A DNA stretch of 44,889 bases from Opitutia bacterium (GTDB taxonomy: Bacteria > Verrucomicrobiota > Verrucomicrobiia > Opitutales > Seribacteraceae), in assembly GCA_002716045.1 (NCBI GenBank), contig PAZC01000020.1, forward strand, positions 11,596 through 56,484, given 5' to 3'. This document shows positions 15,886 to 23,809 of this stretch, piece by piece. The position numbers and the translations under genes are program-made. Numbering within the stretch: position 1 is the stretch's first letter; each line of letters opens with the position of its first letter. Below the pieces are notes generated by a model. The model made no database searches and had not been told where the DNA came from. It worked only from the letters and a program-made list of their open reading frames with translations.

Positions 15886-17655
15886 ATGAAAGTCACCAGC
15901 AACCTCAACGCCTTGGCAATAGCCATCGTAACATGTGGATTCCTCACTTGTAGCTTATGTATTTTGGCGTTCCATTCATTCGCACTACCCCTTCCGGTGA
16001 ACGAAGGCCTAACTTTCCAATCATATCTAGAATACGCACGCCATATATATTACGCACTCTATGAATTCAGGGCGCCGATCATGCTTCTGTTGGCTCTTCT
16101 TCCCTTCATTGCCTTATGGGGAACCCATCGCTGCCTAACAAGCACAGCCCTTGCCCAACGCGTTCTCACTCTCAGTTGCGCAATAATAGGCGTTTACCTA
16201 ATCTTCAGCGCGGCAGCCTACTCGATGTCTCCTTCATTTTTCGATCATATCGAATCCTCAATTGCAGCCCTTTCGATCCTCGGTCTAGCTGGAAAGCCAG
16301 TCATTTATCCTTTGGACAGTCCCGATGTCCTGAATATGTTCTACGGTCCGAGCGTACATCTCGCCAATATGCCCTTTCTCTATGTGATCAATGATCCCAT
16401 AACGGCGTGTAAAACAAGGGGGTTCGCGTGTTTGCTCTTAACGCTAGCAACGATGGCTTGGTTGCATTTCCGTCATTTTTCCAGCCACAACGCCCTGTTC
16501 AACTTGCTCGTTTTCCTAGCTACCTTACTACTTTTCAGTTTCTTTAGTTTCGGCAACCGGGCAGATAGTTTGCTGCTAGTGGCTGCAACCCTCGTTTGCC
16601 TAGGTAGCGTTCAACAAAAAAAGAAGAGTGCCGTGCTTCTGCTATCGCTCGGAACAAGCTTGCTGATTCACGGAAAATTCCACGCCTTGATCTATGTGAT
16701 TCCTCCCCTTATTCACATTTTGGCCTCAAGAGGCATTCGCTTCTTGCTCCCCGCAATTCCTCTAACTTGCATCTTACTCGCCCTACCTTTCTTATGGTCG
16801 GGAACTTTTTCGATAAGTAATTATTTGTCATTCATTACAACTCCAACGGAAACACCATTCAACTTTGCAACAGCCTGCGAAAACTTCGCCTTCGCAACTC
16901 TTATTCTCTCGCCTTTGGTTGCATTAAGGTGGCTGATGTCTAAAACGACGGACAAGATTCCAAATCGCCCTGTTTCTTATGCTTTTTGGGCTTTGATAAT
17001 CTGCGTCTCAGGTGAGTGCATCGTGGCATCAATGGCGGGTTCATGGTACTATCACCTAATGGCTTTCCTGCCCGCCATCTCGCTACTCCAAGGGCAGACA
17101 GCTGAATCGATCGACATACGATCTTTCGGGGACGAAGAAAACAAAAGTCTGAAATGCCTCTGTACGGGTCTGTTGATCGCATGGTTACTTACAGCATTAA
17201 CCTCTGGTTTTCGTCATCAGCTGCAAGTGTTGCATAACATTGCCAATAATTCCATCAACGAGGTTCGAAAAGATCTCGCTCACATCCAACAGTCAAATCC
17301 CGATAAACTTATGGCAATGGGGTATGGCAATCGGTATTCGGATTCTCACGTCAACCTCCGCCCTCTCGTGGTAAAAGAAAGTCAATCCCTGTATTTCGAT
17401 CACAATACCTATTCCCACTATATCTTGTCGGGAAACGAAATTGAAGAGCCCGCGTATGCCCGAATTCGAGAAAAGCATTATGACATCTTCCTCATTCCCA
17501 AAGACCAAGAACCATTTTCGGATCCATTATTTCATTCTTCTCGCTACAGAGAATTTTTCTTGGACAACTATCATTTCGACAAAGCTGGTCGTTATTTCGA
17601 ACTCTGGAGGCCTAAAATCCACGACCGCGGGCACAGCGACGAATCGAAGGATTGA
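15886..17655 (+). CDS. Large polytopic membrane protein, possible GT-C glycosyltransferase
   Basis: A 589-residue protein with about ten to twelve hydrophobic segments and a soluble C-terminal region after about residue 430. It begins with a signal-anchor-like helix and has VNEGLTF (about 42-48), an acidic residue in the first loop, which is compatible with the GT-C fold but not diagnostic. The later soluble part has no motif I recognise. It may transfer a lipid-linked sugar, or be a polymerase-like protein; the sequence alone does not decide. The start is fixed by a strong Shine-Dalgarno five bases upstream. A GT2 enzyme of the polyprenyl-phosphate type follows 15 bases later, a pairing typical of GT-C systems. 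Confidence 0.68.
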   Translation: MKVTSNLNALAIAIVTCGFLTCSLCILAFHSFALPLPVNEGLTFQSYLEYARHIYYALYEFRAPIMLLLALLPFIALWGTHRCLTSTALAQRVLTLSCAIIGVYLIFSAAAYSMSPSFFDHIESSIAALSILGLAGKPVIYPLDSPDVLNMFYGPSVHLANMPFLYVINDPITACKTRGFACLLLTLATMAWLHFRHFSSHNALFNLLVFLATLLLFSFFSFGNRADSLLLVAATLVCLGSVQQKKKSAVLLLSLGTSLLIHGKFHALIYVIPPLIHILASRGIRFLLPAIPLTCILLALPFLWSGTFSISNYLSFITTPTETPFNFATACENFAFATLILSPLVALRWLMSKTTDKIPNRPVSYAFWALIICVSGECIVASMAGSWYYHLMAFLPAISLLQGQTAESIDIRSFGDEENKSLKCLCTGLLIAWLLTALTSGFRHQLQVLHNIANNSINEVRKDLAHIQQSNPDKLMAMGYGNRYSDSHVNLRPLVVKESQSLYFDHNTYSHYILSGNEIEEPAYARIREKHYDIFLIPKDQEPFSDPLFHSSRYREFFLDNYHFDKAGRYFELWRPKIHDRGHSDESKD

Positions 17656-17670
17656 TCTACCAAATCTAGC

Positions 17671-18423
17671 GTGAACAAAACCCCAACCCTTAAACTGCTC
17701 AGCCTCGTGATCCCCGCAAGGGACGAGGAGGGTTGTCTGGCAGATACGATCTGTTCTTTAAGCGACGTGTTGAGGGCGAACAATATTCCGCACGAAATAA
17801 TAGCTGTCGACGACGGCAGCACGGATAACACTTGGAAAATCCTCGAGGAGCTCGAAACAGTCCGAACCGAGCTCAAGCCTGTCCGCAACGAAGGACCACA
17901 TGGCTTTGGGCGAGCGATCGTCAAGGGACTGGATTCGATGAAGGGCGACGCCGTGATCATTACCATGGCAGATGCTTCGGATTCCCCCGATGACGTCGTC
18001 CTATATTGGAACAAGCTCAACGAAGGTCACGAATGCGTGTTTGGCAGTCGTTTCGTCAAAGGCTCCGTAGTGGAAGACTATCCGAGAGTAAAACTGATCG
18101 CCAACCGTTTGGCCAATTTCTTTGTTAGACTGATCTTCCGCATCAAGTTCAACGATGTCACAAATGCTTTTAAAGCCTATCGGAGAGAAGTCATCGAGGG
18201 ATGTAAACCACTAATCTCTCCGCATTTCAATCTGACCGTGGAAATCCCCCTCAAGGCAATTGTTCGTGGTTATTCCTGGACAATGGTTCCCATCAGCTGG
18301 AAAAACCGAACTTCAGGAGTTGCAAAGCTCAAAATCAAGGAAATGGGTAGTCGATACCTTTTCATCTGCGCCTATGTGTGGTTTGAGAAATACTTCAGCC
18401 GCGGCGATTATCATCGAAAATGA
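17671..18423 (+). CDS. Family 2 glycosyltransferase (polyprenyl-phosphate type)
   Basis: A 250-residue GT-A enzyme with LVIPARDEE (12-20), AVDDGSTDNT (45-54) and MADASD at the catalytic position. The layout is that of DPM1-like enzymes that make polyprenyl-phosphate sugars; no C-terminal membrane helix pair is seen. It begins at GTG 17671, which places the VIPARDEE strand at the expected distance from the start. It sits directly after a GT-C-like membrane protein and overlaps the next methyltransferase by four bases. Donor and acceptor are inferred from the family only. Confidence 0.82.
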   Translation: MNKTPTLKLLSLVIPARDEEGCLADTICSLSDVLRANNIPHEIIAVDDGSTDNTWKILEELETVRTELKPVRNEGPHGFGRAIVKGLDSMKGDAVIITMADASDSPDDVVLYWNKLNEGHECVFGSRFVKGSVVEDYPRVKLIANRLANFFVRLIFRIKFNDVTNAFKAYRREVIEGCKPLISPHFNLTVEIPLKAIVRGYSWTMVPISWKNRTSGVAKLKIKEMGSRYLFICAYVWFEKYFSRGDYHRK

Positions 18424-19091
18424 AAGCTTCTTCAGTAGAAAAAATCTACGATCTACGATTCGGCGGACTTGAAGAGTATCGCAATCAAGTCTGGCAGATA
18501 CTTGTTAGAAACTTCTTCTCCCGCTGGATCAAACCTGAGTCCAAGGTACTGGATCTTGGCTGCGGATACGGAGAGTTCATCAACAACCTCGAAGCGAGGA
18601 AACGGTTGGCGATGGACCTCAATCCCAAGACGCGTGACCACCTAGGCGAAGGCATTGAATTCATCCAGCAAGATTGTTCGCAATCTTGGCCTGTCGAAAC
18701 AGATATGCTCGATACCGTATTCACCAGTAATTTCTTCGAGCATCTCCCTGACAAGAAAGCATTGGAGCAAACAATCGAGCATATCCACGAACATTTGAAA
18801 CCTGATGGACGCCTCCTAATGCTGGGCCCCAACATAGAAGTACTTAAAGGAGCCTACTGGAATTTTTGGGACCACCACATTCCCCTGAGTCATGAGTCGG
18901 CCGCGGAATTGCTGGAACTGAAAGGATTCGTCATAGAGAAAAACATACGGACATTTCTTCCTTACAACATGGCTCGGGTCAGAAAGCGGCCTCTGTTTTT
19001 CGTCTCGATGTACCTACGGTTGCGATGGGCGTGGCCCCTGTTCGGAAAGCAGTTTTTTTTAGTAGCCCGCAAACCAAGATCCGAGACATAA
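18420..19091 (+). CDS. Class I SAM methyltransferase
   Basis: A 223-residue methyltransferase with a canonical motif I DLGCGYG (45-51), FTSNFFEHL at motif II/III, and LKPDGRLLMLGPN. A hydrophobic segment with MYLRLRWAWPLF lies near the C-terminus. A run of eight T (19053-19060) lies within codons near the end. It overlaps the GT2 gene by four bases and is the last gene of the + strand run before the single - strand gene. It probably methylates a lipid-linked sugar or intermediate; the target is unknown. Confidence 0.76.
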   Translation: MKASSVEKIYDLRFGGLEEYRNQVWQILVRNFFSRWIKPESKVLDLGCGYGEFINNLEARKRLAMDLNPKTRDHLGEGIEFIQQDCSQSWPVETDMLDTVFTSNFFEHLPDKKALEQTIEHIHEHLKPDGRLLMLGPNIEVLKGAYWNFWDHHIPLSHESAAELLELKGFVIEKNIRTFLPYNMARVRKRPLFFVSMYLRLRWAWPLFGKQFFLVARKPRSET

Positions 19092-19112
19092 TTACTCAAG
19101 GGAAAACGGGTG

Positions 19113-20126
19113 CTAGGAGATTTGATTCAAGGAGATGAATTTTTTACTCAAACCAACAGTAACGAAGAGTGTGATTAAAACGACTACTTCATTCCATGCG
19201 CGAACTTCCCAAAGAAAAGTGACCAGAAAATATCCTAGTGCATATGGCGGCATGACCCAAAAAAGCCGCCTCAATTCCAGTGGCAACCGACTCCACAGAA
19301 AGGGGACCAAAGCCCAAAGTCCTCCCATGGTGAAAAAGATCCAATTGGCGTTACCACCCAATTTGATATACCAATCGTAGCTTTCTCCGTTACAAAGATC
19401 TCTGAACAATTTGAAATTCGAGAACATGTTATGCCATTCGATAACTGACCCGGGATTATTTATGAAAACCAATGATAGCCCCGCCTTCAAGCTCATCCAG
19501 ATCAGAAATTGAGCCGCCCAATGATAAAACATTTCTCGAAGATTGTCCTTGGTGAGAAAAAGGCACAGCATAGCCACAGTAAGAAAACAGCTTGTTTCCC
19601 TATTGATCGTAGCCAAAACAAAGACCACATAATAGCCGATCCACTTCCTGCGCAGAAGTAGCAACAACCCCAAAGCGAAAAAAAACAGGGACGGAACATC
19701 CGAAGGATAACGCAAAATATTGAGCCAATAATGATTGACCCAAGTCGGATACAAGATCGTGAAAGACAAGGGGAAAGCCATCCAGCCAACGCCGAAATGG
19801 AGCAGCAATTCCTTGAATACAAAAAGCAGCCCGAATACCGACAGTCCTATAAGCCCCATATACGCCAAATCCAAACCAGTTCCGAGCGGCAAACCGGGGA
19901 ACGCATCCTTCGCCGAGGACAGTGGAGCGTCCAAGACCTTTGCCAACAAACATGGCAAGACACGGTTCTGAAAAGGCTTGCTAGCCGTGAAATCGGTAAG
20001 CTTCTCGAAAGTAGCAGGACCATGTTCGCCAACTGTTACCATGTATGCGTGAGCGAAATGAACCGATGCCCATCCGGCCAATAAGCAATAGCCAAAGGTC
20101 ACAAAAGCTTTCAGATCGCGAAACAT
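19113..20126 (-). CDS. Polytopic membrane protein, family unrecognised
   Basis: The only - strand gene: 337 residues with about eight hydrophobic segments. A conserved-looking loop PFQNRVLPCLL (about 51-61) resembles the F..R.L.P. loop of putative membrane mannosyltransferase and EpsG-like families, and RYPSDVP and INRET also stand out. I could not place it in a named family; polymerase or glycosyltransferase functions are both possible. It is convergent with the methyltransferase, whose stop is 22 bases away, and divergent from the aminotransferase at 20268, so it must have its own promoter in the 141-base gap after 20126. A different transcription unit suggests separate regulation or a later insertion. 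Confidence 0.65.
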   Translation of the reverse strand: MFRDLKAFVTFGYCLLAGWASVHFAHAYMVTVGEHGPATFEKLTDFTASKPFQNRVLPCLLAKVLDAPLSSAKDAFPGLPLGTGLDLAYMGLIGLSVFGLLFVFKELLLHFGVGWMAFPLSFTILYPTWVNHYWLNILRYPSDVPSLFFFALGLLLLLRRKWIGYYVVFVLATINRETSCFLTVAMLCLFLTKDNLREMFYHWAAQFLIWMSLKAGLSLVFINNPGSVIEWHNMFSNFKLFRDLCNGESYDWYIKLGGNANWIFFTMGGLWALVPFLWSRLPLELRRLFWVMPPYALGYFLVTFLWEVRAWNEVVVLITLFVTVGLSKKFISLNQIS

Positions 20127-20267
20127 CTTACACTTCCCATTCGAATTTTGATTTCCAATGTTAAAAGCCCAATAAGAGAAAGGGCAAATAACAATGTTAA
20201 GGAAGCTTGCCCTCTATTCGCCATCCTCATTCGTCAATTAACACTAATCGACCATATCTAATGTTTT
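20127..20267. promoter_or_regulatory. Divergent intergenic region with inverted repeats
   Basis: This 141-base AT-rich gap must contain promoters for both directions. A 7-bp inverted repeat, AGGGCAA at 20181-20187 and TTGCCCT at 20207-20213, flanks an inner TAACAATGTTA. On the - strand, TTAACA then 17 bases then TCTTAT is a weak sigma-70 candidate. On the + strand TCTAAT (20257-20262) lies close to the start without a convincing -35. The nested dyads could be an operator. Confidence 0.45.
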
Positions 20268-21389
20268 ATGAACAATAACAAAGATCATGTCCCTTTCCTG
20301 GATATGTCTCGGATGCCTGAGGCTCAGCGCCGAAAGATTGCAGACGCCATTGCCCAAATCACCAGTCAAGGAAACTATGTTTTGGGAGAAGAGGTCGATA
20401 CCTTTGAGAAAGCTTTTGCCACCTTTTGCGGCACCAAACGCTGCGTGGGTGTTGCTAGTGGTTGCGACGCATTGCTTTGGGCTCTAACGGCTATAGGTGT
20501 AGAACCTGGAGATGAAGTCATTACAGTGGCAAACAGTTTTGTCGGCACATTGTTACCCATCCTTCGCATGGGAGCGATTCCAGTGCTAGTTGATTGCCTC
20601 GACGACGTCCTTAATATCGATCCCGATCAAGTGGCCGCGGCAATCACTCCAAGAACAAAAGCCATAATGCCCGTTCACCTATACGGACAACCGGCCGAAA
20701 TGGATGAAATTCTAGCGCTTGCCGACAAGCAAGGTATTGCAGTCATTGAAGATGCCGCTCAGGCCCACGGAGCAGCCTACAAGGGACGCCCTTGCGGAAG
20801 TATGGGAACAGCGGCGGGGTTTAGCTTCTACCCCGCCAAAAACCTAGGAGCCTACGGCGATGGAGGCGGCTTGACCACGAACGACGAAAATTTGGCCGAT
20901 CGTGTAGGCATGATCCGTAATTACGGACAAAGTAGAAAGTACCAGCATGACATCGTGGGATGGAATAGTCGACTTGACACGATGCAAGCGGTAATCCTTT
21001 CAGCGAAATTGGAATATCTGGCCGCAGCAAATGATGCACGCCGAGCAGTGGCGGCGACCTACCGAGAATGCTTGGCCGACCTACCTGTCGAAATGCCCGT
21101 CGAACGAGAATACGTCGAGCATGTTTACCATCAGTTCGTCATTCTCGTGGATCAACGAGATGACCTACAGGCATTCCTCGGCAAGCACGGAATACAAACT
21201 GGCATCCACTATCCCGAGCCACTGCACAAGCTGAAAGCGTTTTCCGACGAGAAATTCGCCCAAGGCTCCCACCCAGTCACCGAAGCAACCGCAGGCAAAC
21301 TTGTTTCTTTGCCTATCTTCCCAGGATTAACCGCAGCTGAGATCGAGCGAGTCCGCAAGACCGTGGCAGATTTCTTCGGCAAAAGCTGA
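20268..21389 (+). CDS. DegT-family 3-amino-sugar aminotransferase (WbpE/FdtB-like)
   Basis: A PLP aminotransferase of 373 residues. It has VPFLDM near the N-terminus (8-13), EDAAQAHGA (161-169), the PLP lysine Lys191 in FYPAKNLG (187-194), and YGDGG (196-200). That last pair is typical of enzymes acting on 3-keto sugars, such as WbpE (makes UDP-3-amino-GlcNAcA) and FdtB/QdtB (makes dTDP-3-amino-3,6-dideoxyhexoses). The next genes are a hexapeptide N-acetyltransferase and, after a GT2, a Gfo/Idh/MocA dehydrogenase, which favours the WbpE role. No UDP-GlcNAc 6-dehydrogenase (WbpA) is in the window, so the pathway would need it from elsewhere. It is the first gene after the divergent region. Confidence 0.85.
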   Translation: MNNNKDHVPFLDMSRMPEAQRRKIADAIAQITSQGNYVLGEEVDTFEKAFATFCGTKRCVGVASGCDALLWALTAIGVEPGDEVITVANSFVGTLLPILRMGAIPVLVDCLDDVLNIDPDQVAAAITPRTKAIMPVHLYGQPAEMDEILALADKQGIAVIEDAAQAHGAAYKGRPCGSMGTAAGFSFYPAKNLGAYGDGGGLTTNDENLADRVGMIRNYGQSRKYQHDIVGWNSRLDTMQAVILSAKLEYLAAANDARRAVAATYRECLADLPVEMPVEREYVEHVYHQFVILVDQRDDLQAFLGKHGIQTGIHYPEPLHKLKAFSDEKFAQGSHPVTEATAGKLVSLPIFPGLTAAEIERVRKTVADFFGKS

Positions 21390-21402
21390 GCAACCTTAGG
21401 CA

Positions 21403-21864
21403 ATGAACCGACAAAAGTTACTGAAAGCCAGCATCCGTGAAGTTACATTTGGAATCAATGTGACCTTGGTCGAACCATGTAATCTATACGAATGCGAAAT
21501 CGGGGACGACGTCTTCATCGGCCCTTTTGTGGAAATTCAGAAAGGTGTGATCGTGGGAAATCGAACTAGGATCCAGTCACATTGCTTCATTTGTGAAAAA
21601 GTTGCAATCGGCGAAGATTGCTTCGTCGGACACGGTGTGACATTTATCAACGACGCCTTTCGTGACAGCAAAGTATCGGTCAATCCAATTGACTGGGAAT
21701 CAACTACAATAGGTAATAGCGTGATCATCGGTTCTAACGCAACACTGCTTCCAGTCACCATCGCAGCCGGTGTAGTCGTGGGCGCTGGTGCGGTAGTGAC
21801 AAAAGACCTCCTCGCCCCTGGCGTCTACGTCGGAAACCCAGCTCGTCTATTACAAAAGAAGTAA
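21403..21864 (+). CDS. Left-handed beta-helix sugar N-acetyltransferase (WbpD-like)
   Basis: A 153-residue protein made mostly of hexapeptide repeats (left-handed beta-helix), the length of WbpD and FdtC/QdtC. It has VGHGVTFINDAF (75-86), where His77 is a candidate active-site residue and Asn83-Asp84 match the substrate loop of this group, and a C-terminal VGNPARLL. Such enzymes use acetyl-CoA to acetylate the 3-amino group made by the preceding aminotransferase. It starts 13 bases after that gene and its stop abuts the next start. The substrate is inferred from the neighbours; a similar fold could acetylate another position. Confidence 0.83.
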   Translation: MNRQKLLKASIREVTFGINVTLVEPCNLYECEIGDDVFIGPFVEIQKGVIVGNRTRIQSHCFICEKVAIGEDCFVGHGVTFINDAFRDSKVSVNPIDWESTTIGNSVIIGSNATLLPVTIAAGVVVGAGAVVTKDLLAPGVYVGNPARLLQKK

Positions 21865-22671
21865 ATGCTCCAACGAATGAAAGCCCTCCCCAAGGAAGCA
21901 ATCCTCTCAATCATTGCCGAAACACCTTTCACCCCAAAGGCTGAAAGGATTCTTTATCGCGGACGCTCGATACTTGTAGTCATGCCTTGCTGGAATGAAG
22001 AAGGCAAAGTGGGTCCTGGGGTTAGCGCTGTCCCTCGTGATTTGGTGGACACCGTTTGCGTGGTCAACAACGGTTCCAGTGATCGCACCGCAGAGGAAGC
22101 CAAAGCAGCTGGTGCCACGGTCATTGCACATCCCATCAACCAAGGAGCCGGCGGAGGTATTCGCTCCGGACTTTTCTACGGACGCAAAAACGGGTTCGAC
22201 CTCTTGGCCGTGCTCGCCGGCGACAATCAAGATGACCCCGAGGATCTTCGGCATGTCGCCGATAAGTTAATTGATGAAAACCTTGATTACGTGCAAGGTT
22301 CCAGATGGATGAAGGACGGCCAGCGCATCAACATGACCACTTCGCGAAAGGCCCTCACTTGGATCTATTCTTTTCTCTTCGCCAAATTTTTTGGCGTCCC
22401 GATCTCCGATGCAACCAACGGTTTCCGCCTCTTCAAGGCAGAAATCCTCGATGACAAACGCATCGACTTATGGCAAGATTGGCTCTTAGCGTATGAACTC
22501 GAACCTTACTTGCTTATAAAAACCTGCAAGCTCGGCTATAAGGTGGGCCAAGCCCCCGTGAAAAAGATTTATCACAACGACATGCAGGACAACACCAAGA
22601 TGGTGCCCTTCAAGAGTTGGTGGTCCATACTCAGACCCCTCTTCTTTTTGAAATTCGGAATCAAAAAATGA
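21865..22671 (+). CDS. Family 2 glycosyltransferase (polyprenyl-phosphate-like)
   Basis: A 268-residue GT-A enzyme. An N-terminal extension of about 30 residues precedes the first strand ILVVMPCWNEE (36-46). It has VVNNGSSD (67-73), with Asn-Asn in place of the usual Asp-Asp, and DNQDDPED (120-127) as the metal and catalytic motif. The substitution is shared by a common subgroup in Wbp-like loci, so activity is expected. It is placed between the acetyltransferase and the dehydrogenase and may attach the sugar they make. The ATG immediately after the upstream stop is used; ATG 21877 is an alternative. Confidence 0.8.
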   Translation: MLQRMKALPKEAILSIIAETPFTPKAERILYRGRSILVVMPCWNEEGKVGPGVSAVPRDLVDTVCVVNNGSSDRTAEEAKAAGATVIAHPINQGAGGGIRSGLFYGRKNGFDLLAVLAGDNQDDPEDLRHVADKLIDENLDYVQGSRWMKDGQRINMTTSRKALTWIYSFLFAKFFGVPISDATNGFRLFKAEILDDKRIDLWQDWLLAYELEPYLLIKTCKLGYKVGQAPVKKIYHNDMQDNTKMVPFKSWWSILRPLFFLKFGIKK

Positions 22672-22706
22672 ATTGCCATGAAGCTATTCAACCCAAGGCA
22701 TAGGTC

Positions 22707-23729
22707 ATGAAACAATTAAGGATCAACGTCATAGGCGCAGGGCATTGGGGTCCCAACGTCATAGGCTCCCTAAACAGTTTGCCCGAAGTCGAAGTGCTCA
22801 CTGTCTGTGATTTGGACGAAGAGGCATTAGAGAAGATTCGGCAACGATTCCCAACTGTAGAAACATCAACGGCCCCTCAAGCAGTCCTCTCCGATTCAAG
22901 AGTCCAAGCCATTTGCATAGCCACTCCCGTGAGCACCCATTTCGAACTAGCCAAGGCGGCTCTTGCAAACGGTAAGCACGTCTTTGTCGAGAAACCACTC
23001 TGTGAGACTTCAGCGGAATGTCTCATACTAGAACAAGAGGCCACTCGTCGAAACCTCCTTGTTATGGTTGGGCATGTCTTTCTCTTCAACCCATCTATCC
23101 TCAAAGTTAAGGAAATCATTCAGTCTGGGGATCTAGGCAAAATTTTCTACCTGGAAGCCCATCGAACAAATCTCGGTCCCGTCCGTCAAGACGTGAACGC
23201 AATATGGGACCTCACCTCTCACGACATCTCCATCTTCAACTTCCTGCTCGATGCAGAACCTCTTTCCGCCAGTGCGGTTGGAAGCAAAGCACTCGACGGG
23301 CAGGTGGAAGACACTACTTTCGCTACTTTCCGCTATCCCGACTCCATATTGGCTCATGCTCACGCCAGTTGGCTCAACCCCAAGAAGGTTCGACAGATCA
23401 CCATCGTGGGAGAGCGCAAGATGCTGACCTGGGACGATATAGACATCACGCATCCGATAAGAATTTACGATAGCAAGGTCACGCTTGGATCCCACTACTC
23501 CGATACTTTCGCCACTCATCGCATGAACTATCATCGGGGTGACGTCATCATGCCTCAGGTCGAAGGTGGGGAACCACTCAAAAACGAATGCCGCGCCTTC
23601 GTCGAAAGTATCTTGAATGAAACTTCTGCTCTTTCGGACGGGATCTTCGGCCGCAAAGTAGTGGAAGCTCTGGAGGCAACCGATCGATCTCTGGAATCAA
23701 ACGGTTCGTTTATTAAAATCAGTCCTTGA
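22707..23729 (+). CDS. Gfo/Idh/MocA-family dehydrogenase (WbpB/WlbA-like)
   Basis: A 340-residue oxidoreductase with the Rossmann GAGHWG (10-15), the family signature EKPL (95-98) whose lysine is catalytic, and WDLTSHDI (167-174) with the usual Asp/His pair. WbpB and WlbA oxidise the 3-hydroxyl of UDP-GlcNAc uronic acid, recycling NADH with 2-oxoglutarate, and supply the 3-keto substrate of WbpE. Together with the aminotransferase at 20268 and the acetyltransferase at 21403 it completes that three-step set. It starts 35 bases after the GT2, with AAGG upstream. The uronic substrate is inferred, as other sugar nucleotides are possible. Confidence 0.85.
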   Translation: MKQLRINVIGAGHWGPNVIGSLNSLPEVEVLTVCDLDEEALEKIRQRFPTVETSTAPQAVLSDSRVQAICIATPVSTHFELAKAALANGKHVFVEKPLCETSAECLILEQEATRRNLLVMVGHVFLFNPSILKVKEIIQSGDLGKIFYLEAHRTNLGPVRQDVNAIWDLTSHDISIFNFLLDAEPLSASAVGSKALDGQVEDTTFATFRYPDSILAHAHASWLNPKKVRQITIVGERKMLTWDDIDITHPIRIYDSKVTLGSHYSDTFATHRMNYHRGDVIMPQVEGGEPLKNECRAFVESILNETSALSDGIFGRKVVEALEATDRSLESNGSFIKISP

Positions 23730-23760
23730 GCCTGTTCTCGGTCCTCGTTTTGAAAAGAAT

Positions 23761-23790
23761 TTGCCACCCCTGAAATTGCTCTAATAAAAT
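23761..23790 (+). promoter_or_regulatory. Candidate sigma-70 promoter
   Basis: TTGCCA (23761-23766), an 18-base spacer and TAAAAT (23785-23790), each one mismatch from consensus, lie about 20 bases upstream of the ATG at 23810, in the 80-base gap after the dehydrogenase. It would give the next gene group its own start point. Confidence 0.4.
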
Positions 23791-23809
23791 TGAGCATGCC
23801 CAGTCTTGA

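Noticed and set aside
19091-19113. Possible bidirectional terminator between the convergent genes
   Set aside because: The gap is only about 20 bases and contains no GC-rich hairpin followed by a T run.
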